Positions 1 through 7,403 of a DNA stretch of 19,945 nt are shown here, in pieces (position 1 is the first letter of the stretch; every line of letters starts with the position of its first letter). A model generated the notes under the pieces. It was not told the DNA's origin. It was given only the letters and a program-made list of their open reading frames with translations, and made no database searches. The stretch is from DATLXU01 sp035575515. Its GTDB lineage: Bacteria > Acidobacteriota > Blastocatellia > UBA7656. Both the position numbers and the translations under genes were made by a program. Location of the stretch: the NCBI GenBank assembly GCA_035575515.1, contig DATLXU010000033.1, positions 1 to 19,945 of the forward strand. The letters are read 5' to 3'.

Positions 1-233
1 GAATGCTGGACGGCGAGTATGGAAAGTGGCTGCCGCGTTCAGTTCTCAGGATTGCTCCCGATGCGGCGAGCGAATAAAGAAATCGCTTGCGATTCGTGAG
101 CATCGCTGTACTGGTTGTGGCCGCAGTGCTTCATCGTGACCATAATGCTGCAATCAATATCAAGGCACGGGCAGTGCCATTTGCGAGCGCGAGCGTTGGC
201 TTGCGCGATGACCAAAGAATCCTCCCGCTTTAG
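1..233 (+). pseudogene. tnpB: 3' remnant of IS200/IS605-family tnpB (RNA-guided nuclease TnpB), frameshifted
   Basis: Reading from base 2 gives a typical TnpB C-terminal zinc finger: CSRCG (bases 53-67), a KKSL stretch, then CTGCG (107-121), i.e. C-x2-C...C-x2-C. That frame stops at TGA 137-139. From GTG 126 a frame shifted by one base continues with HRDHNAAINIKARAV, the conserved RuvC-III block of TnpB, and ends at TAG 231-233. A single extra base near 125 joins the two, so the gene is broken between the zinc finger and the last catalytic Asp segment. The 5' part lies outside the window. TnpB is the omega-RNA-guided DNA endonuclease of IS605-like elements; this copy should be inactive unless frameshifting restores it. 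Family identification is secure from the motif pair. The break is seen directly, but one sequencing error would explain it equally well. Confidence 0.85.
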
Positions 234-249
234 CGGCGAGGAGTGTCAA
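217..249 (+). mobile_element. Right end of an IS200/IS605-type insertion sequence (subterminal hairpin)
   Basis: Directly over and after the tnpB stop is a stem-loop: CCTC-CCGC (221-228), loop TTTA, GCGG (233-236), one bulged C, GAGG (238-241), followed by AGTGTCAA. This hairpin with a CGCTTTAGCG core and a GTGTCAA tail is the usual look of IS605/IS1341-type right ends. The stop codon of tnpB lies inside it. In this family the same region forms the 3' end of the omega-RNA scaffold, and the base just past the element begins the guide. The left end lies outside the window. The exact terminal base (about 249) is inferred from resemblance, not from a junction comparison. Confidence 0.7.
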
Positions 250-269
250 AACGTGATTGAGGAATGGTA

Positions 270-782
270 ATGCGCATCAGCTATACAATTGTCGACTCCC
301 AGCTTGGTCGCTTACTCGTAGCTGCAACCGGGCGCGGCATATCGGCTGTCAGCTTGCATGAGTCGGACGACGCGCTCGAGGCCGAGTTATCGAAAGATTA
401 CCCAAATGCCGAGTTGTCTCGCGACAACAATGTGCCGAAGGTTTGGGTTGAAGCTCTGCAAGCGTATCTCGACGGTCGCGCGTGTGATCTCAATCTGCCG
501 CTCGACGTTGAGGCGACGGAGTTTCAACGAAAGGTATGGGCCGCGCTTCAAGCCATCCCCTGCGGCAGCACGCGCACGTATGGAGAGATTGCCGAATCGC
601 TCGGCTATCCGAAAACCGCTGCTCGCGCCGTAGGCCACGCCTGCGCGACCAATCCTGTTTCGCTTGTAATCCCGTGCCATCGCGCTGTGAGAAATGACGG
701 CGGGCTTGGCGGCTATCGCTGGGGGCTTGAGCGCAAGCGCGCGCTCATTGACCGCGAGCGCGGCGCAAGCCGGCTTTTCTGA
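270..782 (+). CDS. ogt: Methylated-DNA--[protein]-cysteine S-methyltransferase (O6-alkylguanine-DNA alkyltransferase)
   Basis: Suicide DNA-repair protein that moves O6-alkyl groups from guanine to its own cysteine. It is 170 aa from ATG 270, the normal length for Ogt or the C-terminal half of Ada. The active-site PCHR is at residues 135-138 (acceptor Cys136) and is followed by GGLGGYRWG. The helix-turn-helix part has TYGEIAESLG, and the ARAVG block carries the DNA-flipping Arg119. Start choice: GAGGA at 259-263 is 6 nt before ATG 270 but almost touches the in-frame ATG 264, so 270 is preferred. The gene begins only about 20 bp after the IS right end, so the element may have displaced its native promoter. 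No Ada N-terminal zinc domain or AraC domain is attached. Family certain; substrate range unknown. Confidence 0.93.
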   Translation: MRISYTIVDSQLGRLLVAATGRGISAVSLHESDDALEAELSKDYPNAELSRDNNVPKVWVEALQAYLDGRACDLNLPLDVEATEFQRKVWAALQAIPCGSTRTYGEIAESLGYPKTAARAVGHACATNPVSLVIPCHRAVRNDGGLGGYRWGLERKRALIDRERGASRLF

Positions 783-807
783 AATTGCTTCCGGCTCGAT
801 TTTAACT

Positions 808-836
808 TTTCCAATCCGACGGCATCTCTGTAGAAT
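808..836 (+). promoter_or_regulatory. Candidate sigma-70-type promoter for the S9 peptidase gene
   Basis: TTTCCA (808-813) and TAGAAT (831-836) are separated by 17 bp in the 95-bp gap after ogt. The -10 matches TATAAT at 5 of 6 positions and the -35 matches TTGACA at 4 of 6. Transcription would begin near 843. A clear AGGAG ribosome binding site (865-869) lies 8 nt before ATG 878. Consensus match only. Confidence 0.35.
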
Positions 837-877
837 CACTCTTTCGGGTCAACGATCAATCCTCAGGAGAAGATTAT

Positions 878-3619
878 ATGCGTAGAATTCTACTCGCTCT
901 TTCAATCGTAGTTCTATCTATCTCAATCGCCTTCGCGCAGGTGACGCAATCAACCGATTCACCGCAAGCGTCGAAGTGGACCGTTGACGACATAGTGATG
1001 GCCGAGCAGCTCGCGGGCTTTCAAATCTCGCCCGACGCTCGGTGGATCGTCTGGGTCAAGAGCATCGCCGACAAAGAAAAGAACGGGCGCGTCTCGAACA
1101 TCATTCTGTCGAGCCTCGCAGAAAAAAAAGAGATTGAGCTGACGCGCGGCAGCGACAACAACTCGAACCCTAAATGGTCGCCCGACGGTCAGCTCATCGC
1201 CTTCATCAGCACGCGGCCCGACCCGAAAAAGCCAGCCGCGCCTGCTGCCGATGGCCCGCGCCCGCAGCTATGGCTCATCAACCCGTTCGGCGGCGAAGCG
1301 TGGCCGCTCACGAATTTTGCGCGTGGCGTGAATAACTTCGAGTGGGCCGACGCCGACACGATAATCTTCACCGCGCAGGAAGACCCTTCGCTCTACGAAA
1401 ATAACATCAAAGAGAAGAAAGATACTTCCATCATCGTCGAAGATGAACAACATCAGCCGCCGATAAGACTTTTTAGATTCTCCGTTAAATCAAAGAAGGT
1501 CACGCGGCTCACCGATAACGCCGACCGCATACAGGCGTTCGCGCTTTCGCCCGATGGTTCGCGCGCCGTTACCATTCACGACCGCAGCATGCGATTCATC
1601 TACGACAACAAAATCAAGCCTGCCGTCTTTCTTTATGATTTGAAGACGGGCGAGCGCAAACAGATTTTCAGCGACCCGAAATTCAACGTCGGGCAGGTGC
1701 GATGGGCGCGCGATGGAAAAGGGTTCTACGCGATGAGCGCGTTCACGAATCACCCGCAGTACGTGATGGCGACGATTGATCTGATGTATTACTACGACCT
1801 TGCGGCGGATGCGCCCGTGAAAGTCGAACTCGGATGGGAGAACGGACTCGCAGGGGGATTCGCCGTGACTGATGACGGATTTATCGCTTCGCTTGCCAGC
1901 GGCGCGCGAAATAAACCGGCTCGCTTCACGCGCGACGGAAATAGTTGGCGGCGCGAATTTCTGGAAGGCGAACACGCGCAGAATATCTTCGGCCTTGATG
2001 TCGCTAAAGATAATCGAACTGTCGTTTATAACTACTCGACGGCGAGCACACCCGCGCAGCTTTATCGCGCGCAACTCACTGGCGCGCGCATCGAGCAGCC
2101 CGCGCAGGTAACGGACATCAATCCTGCTTTCAAGAAAAAGCTGACAGCTAAAACAGAAGTCGTTCGCTGGAAAGGCGCGCTCGATGAAGAGGTCGAGGGC
2201 GTGCTCTATTATCCCCACAACTACGAGCCGGGCAAAAAATATCCGCTCGTTGTGATGATTCACGGCGGGCCGACCGGCGTTGATCAGGATCGCTGGAGCG
2301 ACTCGATCAGCTACCCGCATCAACTTTACGCGCAGCGCGGCGCGTTCATCCTCAAGCCGAACTATCACGGCAGCGGCAACTACGGCTTGAAGTGGGTTGA
2401 GTCAATCGGCGGCGGCAAGTATTACGATCTGGAAGTGCCCGACATTGAAAAGGGGGTTGATTCATTAATCGCGCGCGGATTGGTTGACCCGAATCAGCTT
2501 GGCGCGCTCGGATGGTCGAACGGCGCGATACTGACGACCGCGCTTACGATCACGACGACCCGCTACAAAGCGGCATCGGTCGGCGCAGGCGACGTTGAGT
2601 GGATAAGCGATTGGGGCAATGCTCATTTCGGCGCGGCGTTCGATAATTATTACTTCGGCAAATCGCCCATCGAAGACCCGCAGCTTTACATCAGCAAATC
2701 GCCTTTCTACAAGCTCGACAAGGTGCGCACGCCGACGATTCTTTTTCACGGGACGGAAGACACCAACGTGCCGACGGAACAGAGCTGGCTGCATTATCGC
2801 GGGCTTCAACAACTCGGAAACACAGACGTGCGGCTTGTGCTGTTTCCCGGCGAGCCTCACGGGCTTCGGCGTCTGGTTCATCAACGGCGCAAGGTCGAAG
2901 AAGAACTTGCGTGGTTCGATAAATACCTGTTCAAGACGCGCGATGCCGAAGACGAATCTTTGAAACCCGATTCGCCACTGGCTGTCGCGTTGAAGCTCAA
3001 GAGCGCGCGCGTTGACGGAGTGCGCTATGGCGTGATGGAGAAAGGCAAGCTCATTCCCGAAGTCGTGCGTCGCGGCGCGATTGAAGTTGGGCGCTTCGAG
3101 GTCACGCGGGCACAGTACGCCGAGTTCGATAAGAATTATAAAGTCGAGCCGGGCAAAGAAAATTTCCCCGCGAACAATATCACGTTTGAACAGGCTAGGG
3201 CATATTGCGAATGGCTAAGCAAGCTGACGGGGCAGACCTACAGGCTTGCGACCGAGACAGAAGCCGACGCGCTTTATTCGACTCCTGCGGGTGCGGAAAA
3301 CACTCTGGATTACTGGGCGGGCTACGCGCTCAACCCGGAAGATGCCGCGCGATTGCAGAAGAAGATTGCGGAGCTTGGAGCGGGCGCGCCGCTTCTCAAA
3401 GAAGTAGGCACGTTTCGCAGCGCGGGTTCGGATGAATTGGTGTTCGATCTCGGCGGCAACGTGGCCGAATGGGTCGTTGCGAAAGACGGAAGCGGGCGCG
3501 CGATGGGCGGAAGCGCGGACACCCCCGTAGATGCGAAGCTGCGCACGCGCAAGCCCGCGCCCGAATACACTGGCTTTCGCGTCGTGCGGGGCGCAGCAGC
3601 GGTGACTGCAACGCGTTAA
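878..3619 (+). CDS. Secreted S9-family (prolyl oligopeptidase/dipeptidyl peptidase-like) peptidase with C-terminal FGE-sulfatase-like domain
   Basis: Serine peptidase of 913 aa. Residues 1-20 are a signal peptide ending in AFAQ, so it is exported. Residues about 30-420 hold beta-propeller blades with WSPDGQLIAF- and LSPDGSRA-type strands. The alpha/beta-hydrolase domain (about 435-690) has the triad Ser547 (GWSNG), Asp628 (HGTEDTNVP) and His661 (PGEPHG); the 81 and 33 residue spacings are typical of S9. After the usual S9 end, residues about 725-908 form an FGE-sulfatase/SUMF1-type fold: FEVTRAQYAEF, FEQARAYCEWLSKLTG, YRLATETEA, LGGNVAEWV, GGSA, TGFRVVRG. This domain has only one Cys, so it lacks the copper-binding cysteine pair of true formylglycine-generating enzymes and is probably structural or ligand-binding. 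AGGAG 8 nt upstream supports the start. It stands alone; the stop is followed within 6 bp by a palindromic repeat. Substrate unknown. Confidence 0.9.
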   Translation: MRRILLALSIVVLSISIAFAQVTQSTDSPQASKWTVDDIVMAEQLAGFQISPDARWIVWVKSIADKEKNGRVSNIILSSLAEKKEIELTRGSDNNSNPKWSPDGQLIAFISTRPDPKKPAAPAADGPRPQLWLINPFGGEAWPLTNFARGVNNFEWADADTIIFTAQEDPSLYENNIKEKKDTSIIVEDEQHQPPIRLFRFSVKSKKVTRLTDNADRIQAFALSPDGSRAVTIHDRSMRFIYDNKIKPAVFLYDLKTGERKQIFSDPKFNVGQVRWARDGKGFYAMSAFTNHPQYVMATIDLMYYYDLAADAPVKVELGWENGLAGGFAVTDDGFIASLASGARNKPARFTRDGNSWRREFLEGEHAQNIFGLDVAKDNRTVVYNYSTASTPAQLYRAQLTGARIEQPAQVTDINPAFKKKLTAKTEVVRWKGALDEEVEGVLYYPHNYEPGKKYPLVVMIHGGPTGVDQDRWSDSISYPHQLYAQRGAFILKPNYHGSGNYGLKWVESIGGGKYYDLEVPDIEKGVDSLIARGLVDPNQLGALGWSNGAILTTALTITTTRYKAASVGAGDVEWISDWGNAHFGAAFDNYYFGKSPIEDPQLYISKSPFYKLDKVRTPTILFHGTEDTNVPTEQSWLHYRGLQQLGNTDVRLVLFPGEPHGLRRLVHQRRKVEEELAWFDKYLFKTRDAEDESLKPDSPLAVALKLKSARVDGVRYGVMEKGKLIPEVVRRGAIEVGRFEVTRAQYAEFDKNYKVEPGKENFPANNITFEQARAYCEWLSKLTGQTYRLATETEADALYSTPAGAENTLDYWAGYALNPEDAARLQKKIAELGAGAPLLKEVGTFRSAGSDELVFDLGGNVAEWVVAKDGSGRAMGGSADTPVDAKLRTRKPAPEYTGFRVVRGAAAVTATR

Positions 3620-3624
3620 TGGCT

Positions 3625-3713
3625 TTCACCGCAGAGACGCAAAGGGCACAGAGGTTGCACAGAGGATAAACAACTCTGCGTGGCCTCTGTGTTCTCTGCG
3701 CCCCTGCGGTGAA
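3625..3713. repeat. Palindromic interspersed repeat, CACCGCAGAG family (copy 1)
   Basis: An 89-bp imperfect inverted repeat. The left arm opens with TTCACCGCAG (3625-3634) and the right arm closes with CTGCGGTGAA (3704-3713). Between them GCAGAG/CACAGAG words are mirrored by CTCTGTG/CTCTGCG. A second copy lies at 7404-7498. This family of CACCGCAGAGACGCAGAG palindromes is widespread between genes of many environmental bacteria (recollection). It begins 6 bp after the S9 stop, and its last base begins an ATG in the TrpF frame. It could act as a bidirectional terminator or mRNA stabiliser; that is inference. Confidence 0.85.
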
Positions 3714-3763
3714 TGAGCTTGCGCATTAGTTGCGCTGCGAAAAACTTCATGCAATCAGCCGCG

Positions 3764-4417
3764 ATGACGAGAGTGAAAATCTGCTGCATCAGAAGCGTTG
3801 ATGAGGCGCACATGGCCGTGCGACACGGCGCGTCCGCGCTCGGACTCGTTTCAGAAATGCCGAGCGGGCCGGGCGTGATTGCCGAAAGTCTCATTGCTGA
3901 AATCGCGGCAGTGGTTCCGCCTGCAGTCTCCTCTTTTCTTCTAACAAGCAAACAGGATGCTCGCGCGATAATTGAGCAGCACCGCCGTTGCCGCACCAGT
4001 ACGATTCAAATCTGTGACAGGCTCGAATCGGGAACCTACGACGAACTGCGCGAAGCTCTGCCGGGCATTCATCTGGTTCAGGTCATTCACGTCACGGGCG
4101 AGCGGTCAATCGCTGAAGCCGTCGAAGCCGCGCCCCACGTTGACGCGATACTGCTCGATTCGGGCAATCAATCGCTTGCAGTTAAAGAACTGGGCGGAAC
4201 GGGTCGCATTCACGACTGGACCATCAGCCGGCGAATACGGGAGGCTATCACGAAGCCGATGTTCTTAGCGGGCGGGTTGAATCCGATGAATGTCCGTGAC
4301 GCGATAAATCGGGTGAAACCGTTCGGCATTGATATTTGCAGCGGCGTGCGCACCGATGGGAGATTGGACGAAGCGAAGCTCGCGGCACTGTTCGAACAGG
4401 TCAACGCCATCGCTTAA
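3764..4417 (+). CDS. Phosphoribosylanthranilate isomerase-like (TrpF family) TIM-barrel protein
   Basis: 217 aa from ATG 3764. It opens TRVKICCIRS, placing a Cys at position 7 exactly where TrpF has its catalytic general base. AILLDSG (Asp132) sits where TrpF has its general-acid Asp, and the end has the phosphate-binding strands FLAGGLNP and GIDICSGV. Differences from textbook TrpF: KICC replaces KICG, and the loop after strand 2 reads MPSGPGV instead of the usual SPR block. No other trp gene is nearby. It may therefore be a TrpF-like paralog with another sugar-phosphate substrate. The frame is open upstream to ATG 3713, but that start lies at the edge of the palindromic repeat and adds 17 residues unlike TrpF. 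No strong Shine-Dalgarno precedes either start. Fold assignment firm, function less so. Confidence 0.78.
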   Translation: MTRVKICCIRSVDEAHMAVRHGASALGLVSEMPSGPGVIAESLIAEIAAVVPPAVSSFLLTSKQDARAIIEQHRRCRTSTIQICDRLESGTYDELREALPGIHLVQVIHVTGERSIAEAVEAAPHVDAILLDSGNQSLAVKELGGTGRIHDWTISRRIREAITKPMFLAGGLNPMNVRDAINRVKPFGIDICSGVRTDGRLDEAKLAALFEQVNAIA

Positions 4418-4471
4418 AAGTTGATTTCCGACTCGCCGCGCGCGCCGTAGCTGATATATCATTTCACAGCG

Positions 4472-4529
4472 CGCTTGCGGCAGTCTTCCGCAAGCGACAT
4501 TCTCGCCCCTATTGGCGCAAGATTTTTTT
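4472..4529 (+). terminator. Stem-loop and T-tract between the TrpF-like gene and the kinase gene
   Basis: CGCTTGCGG (4472-4480) and CCGCAAGCG (4488-4496) form a perfect 9-bp stem with a 7-nt loop, 55 bp after the TrpF-like stop. It is not directly followed by T residues. A second weaker stem, CGCC (4504-4507) with GGCG (4514-4517), is followed after 5 nt by seven T (4523-4529). CGCAAG at 4516-4521 could also pair with CTTGCG of the first stem, giving an alternative fold just before the T run. Most simply a transcription terminator; an attenuator ahead of the kinase is possible. Confidence 0.45.
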
Positions 4530-4568
4530 AAGCATCAGGTCTGCTGATCGTTTTTAAGGAGGAGTTTT

Positions 4569-6179
4569 ATGCTTCGCGTAGGGGACCAGTTGGGTCCGTA
4601 CACGCTCGTCAGCAAAATCGGAAGCGGAGCCTTCGGCACCGTGTGGCTTGCAGACCGCAGCACGCTTATTGCTACAACCAGAGTCGCGCTCAAGGTGCCT
4701 TCGGGCGATGAAGTCGACATGGAGGCGATCAAGCAGGAAGCCAACACCTGGGTGCAGGCGAGCGGCCATCCGAACGTCGTGCCGATAATTGAGGCTAATA
4801 TTTATGACGGGCAGGTCGTCATCGCGAGCGAGTACATAGCCGAAGGCTCGCTCGAAGATTGGCTGAGAAAGAACGGAGGCAAGGCTCCTTCGGTTGAAGC
4901 GGCTGTTGAGATGACGATGGGGATACTGGCCGGACTCGATCATCTTCACACGCGCCACATCATTCACCGCGACCTCAAGCCCGCAAATCTTCTGCTACAA
5001 GGCGAGACTCCGCGACTGGCGGACTTCGGCATTTCTCGAATACTGAAGAACACGAGCAAAAGCCTCCTCGCCGCAGGGACGCCTTCCTACATGGCTCCCG
5101 AAGCGTTCGACGGCAAACGAAACGAGCAGACTGATCTGTGGTCGGTCGGTGTGATGCTGTACCAGATGCTCGCCGGGCGACTGCCTTTCCCGCAGGCCGA
5201 GATGACTTCGCTGATAGGCGCGATTGTCTCGAAGAATCCTGACCCGCTGCCTGTGAACGTGCCTGCGCCGCTCCAATCGGTAATCAACTGCGCGCTGGCA
5301 AAAAGCCCGACGCAACGGTATCGCACAGCGAAAGAGATGCGCTCTGCATTGCGCAATGCGCTTGAGGCGATAAGGCATGGCAAGACTTCGCCTGTCGTCA
5401 GTTCCTCGCAGGAAAATATCGTAAGGCCCACAGTGCGGCAGCCTCAGCCATACACAAATCCGGTCAATCCCATACGGCCCAATCCCACAGCGCCGCGCCC
5501 CGCGCCGATGCCTGTGCAGCCTCCGATTTATCCGCCGAGCTATGGCCAGATGCCGCGGCGAGGCACTTCGCCTGTCGTGTGGGTGCTGCTGGTTTTTCTA
5601 GTTGCGGCGCTCATCGGCGGAGGCGTTTTCGCTTGGCTCAAACTGCGGCCTGAGGGCGCATCGGCTACGAACGGCAATATTGCGAAAGCTGGAAATAATC
5701 AGGCGAACAACAATGCTACTCAGTTGCGCAACGCCAATATATCTTCCATCAACGTTGCAAAAAACATCTATAAGCTCGAAGACGCAGGCTTGCAATTTCA
5801 GGTGCCCGATGGATGGACCAAGCAGGAGGTAGATAATCAGGTCGCGCTGACCGCACCCGACGGAACGATTGATATTCGATTCATGGTTGTTGAAGAAGAG
5901 AACCTACAAGCGGCCATCAACGCTCTGGGGGTGGGGCTTAGCCAGGCTATGACGAATGTGCAGACGCTCAGCGAAATGAGGCAGGGCGAGCACAACGGCA
6001 TGACGGTTTACAGCCAGAACGGGAACGGGCAGCTTGGTGGAATAACTCTCAACTGGGGCGCTGACATCATCCTGGCCAACAAACCTGTGATTGTGCTCAC
6101 GATTGCTGATCCTCGATATTCCGGTAAGCACACCGCCGCAGTTAATAAATTTATGGAGAGCGTGAAGCGAACCGGCTAA
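4569..6179 (+). CDS. Membrane-anchored Ser/Thr protein kinase (PknB-like) with extracytoplasmic C-terminal domain
   Basis: 536 aa with a strong AAGGAGGAG (4556-4564) before the ATG. The Hanks-type kinase domain spans residues about 10-265. Visible motifs: glycine loop GSGAFG (18-23), Lys42 in VALKVP, helix-C Glu57, HRDLKPAN with catalytic Asp135, DFG 152-154, and TPSYMAPE at 171-178. All residues needed for activity are present. A Pro/Gln-rich linker (about 280-333) leads to one transmembrane helix (about 336-358), then an Asn-rich spacer and a globular domain (about 398-536) that should lie outside the cytoplasm. I do not recognise that domain beyond a loose resemblance to PsbP/DUF1795-like folds; it may sense an external signal. 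The stop overlaps the convergent M19 gene by 4 bp. Substrates unknown. Confidence 0.92.
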   Translation: MLRVGDQLGPYTLVSKIGSGAFGTVWLADRSTLIATTRVALKVPSGDEVDMEAIKQEANTWVQASGHPNVVPIIEANIYDGQVVIASEYIAEGSLEDWLRKNGGKAPSVEAAVEMTMGILAGLDHLHTRHIIHRDLKPANLLLQGETPRLADFGISRILKNTSKSLLAAGTPSYMAPEAFDGKRNEQTDLWSVGVMLYQMLAGRLPFPQAEMTSLIGAIVSKNPDPLPVNVPAPLQSVINCALAKSPTQRYRTAKEMRSALRNALEAIRHGKTSPVVSSSQENIVRPTVRQPQPYTNPVNPIRPNPTAPRPAPMPVQPPIYPPSYGQMPRRGTSPVVWVLLVFLVAALIGGGVFAWLKLRPEGASATNGNIAKAGNNQANNNATQLRNANISSINVAKNIYKLEDAGLQFQVPDGWTKQEVDNQVALTAPDGTIDIRFMVVEEENLQAAINALGVGLSQAMTNVQTLSEMRQGEHNGMTVYSQNGNGQLGGITLNWGADIILANKPVIVLTIADPRYSGKHTAAVNKFMESVKRTG

Positions 6180-7354
6180 GGCAGGTTCTCTTTCAGAAAG
6201 CGCAAGGCATTGCCGCCCATAATCATTCCGACTTCGCTTTCGGAAAAACCTTCTGCGAGCAGCGCGTCTGTTATTTCGACGAGTCCCGTCGTGTCGAACG
6301 GCGCGGTAATCGCTCCATCAAAATCCGATCCAAGCGCAACGTGCTCTAATCCGATGAGATTCACCGTGTAGCGAATCGCTCGCGCGATTGCTCGCGCATC
6401 GGTGCCGCATACGGCTGTCTCCCAGTAGCCGATGCCAATCAGCCCGCCTCTCGCGGCGATTGCCTTTAGCTGATCGTCGCTCAGGTTGCGGCTGTTGTCG
6501 CAGGTGCCTTTAACTCCTGTGTGAGACACGATCACAGGCCGAGTCGCCATTGCGAGCACGTCGTCAATCGTGCGCGCCGAAGCATGCGCAAGGTCGACTA
6601 TCATTTTAAGCTCTTCCATCCGGCGAATCATCTCGCGCCCTTTTTCGGTCAGGCCGCCTTTTTCGACTCCGTGCGCCGAGCCTGCGATGTCGTTGTCGAA
6701 AAAATGGGTCGGGGCCATCGTCCGAAACCCTGCGTTAAAGAGCGCATCAACGTTGACCACGTTGCCGTCGAGCGCGTGCGCGCCTTCGATGCCCAGAAAG
6801 CCTGCGGTGATCTGAGGCTCGCGACTGCGGCGCTCAAGATAAGCATTCAAGTCGTCGGCAGATTTGATGATGGTGAACTTGCCGCCTGACCGCGCGGCTG
6901 TGTCGTGGAGCTTGCGGGCTTGATAGAGCGCGCGCTCCCTGAGGCTGCTCCACGCCCGCATCGGCCATCGCTCGGCAATCGCAAGCAGGGTTATGTTATC
7001 AGTGTCGCCACGATTGCTTTCAATGTTCATCGCGCGTGGGGTCTTTGTGACTGCGGTGAAGGCTTGAAGCGCGACGTTGCCTTCAATCAATCGCGGGATG
7101 TCAACATGGCCGCGCGAACCGCGATCAAGCAGGTCACGGTTCCACAGGAGCGAATCGGCGTGAAGATCAACGATTGATAGTTTCTTGTGAAGCTCTACGG
7201 CTCGCTCGGAAGCAGGGTAGGGAGGCGGATTCAATACTACGTTCATGCTGCGCTCGACCATGCCGGGCACGACGAAAAAGAAAACGCCTGCGCCAATCAC
7301 TATAAGCACAGCGAGGCCGATGAGGATGCGTTTGATCAATTTTTTCCGCGTCAT
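6176..7354 (-). CDS. Membrane-anchored M19 (renal-type) dipeptidase
   Basis: 392 aa. Dinuclear-zinc dipeptidase family that cleaves Xaa-Xaa, including D-amino-acid-containing dipeptides. Metal ligands expected for M19 are all visible: His65 and Asp67 (DLHADS), the bridging Glu190 (GIEGAHAL), His257 (VDLAHAS) and His278 (VSHTGVKG). The late Asp344 in GSDFDGA is also there. The N-terminus has basic residues (RKKLIKR), then a hydrophobic helix at about 9-30 with no clear cleavage site, so it is probably an uncleaved anchor with the enzyme outside the cytoplasm. The 3' end shares bases CTAA with the opposing kinase gene. No convincing Shine-Dalgarno is visible before ATG 7354. A role in peptide or peptidoglycan turnover is inference. 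Confidence 0.92.
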   Translation of the reverse strand: MTRKKLIKRILIGLAVLIVIGAGVFFFVVPGMVERSMNVVLNPPPYPASERAVELHKKLSIVDLHADSLLWNRDLLDRGSRGHVDIPRLIEGNVALQAFTAVTKTPRAMNIESNRGDTDNITLLAIAERWPMRAWSSLRERALYQARKLHDTAARSGGKFTIIKSADDLNAYLERRSREPQITAGFLGIEGAHALDGNVVNVDALFNAGFRTMAPTHFFDNDIAGSAHGVEKGGLTEKGREMIRRMEELKMIVDLAHASARTIDDVLAMATRPVIVSHTGVKGTCDNSRNLSDDQLKAIAARGGLIGIGYWETAVCGTDARAIARAIRYTVNLIGLEHVALGSDFDGAITAPFDTTGLVEITDALLAEGFSESEVGMIMGGNALRFLKENLP

Positions 7355-7403
7355 GAGAGTTCGTTATTGATGCTCCGCGCTTGAGCATAGCAGGCAAGCT
7401 GTT

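Noticed and set aside
1490..2368. Long leftward open frame (292 codons) inside the S9 peptidase gene
   Set aside because: It lies fully antisense to a gene with clear catalytic motifs, and its translation has no recognisable domain; long antisense frames are common in GC-rich coding DNA.
878..3619. Functional formylglycine-generating enzyme
   Set aside because: The FGE-like domain has only one Cys, not at the catalytic pair position, and no sulfatase gene is in the window.
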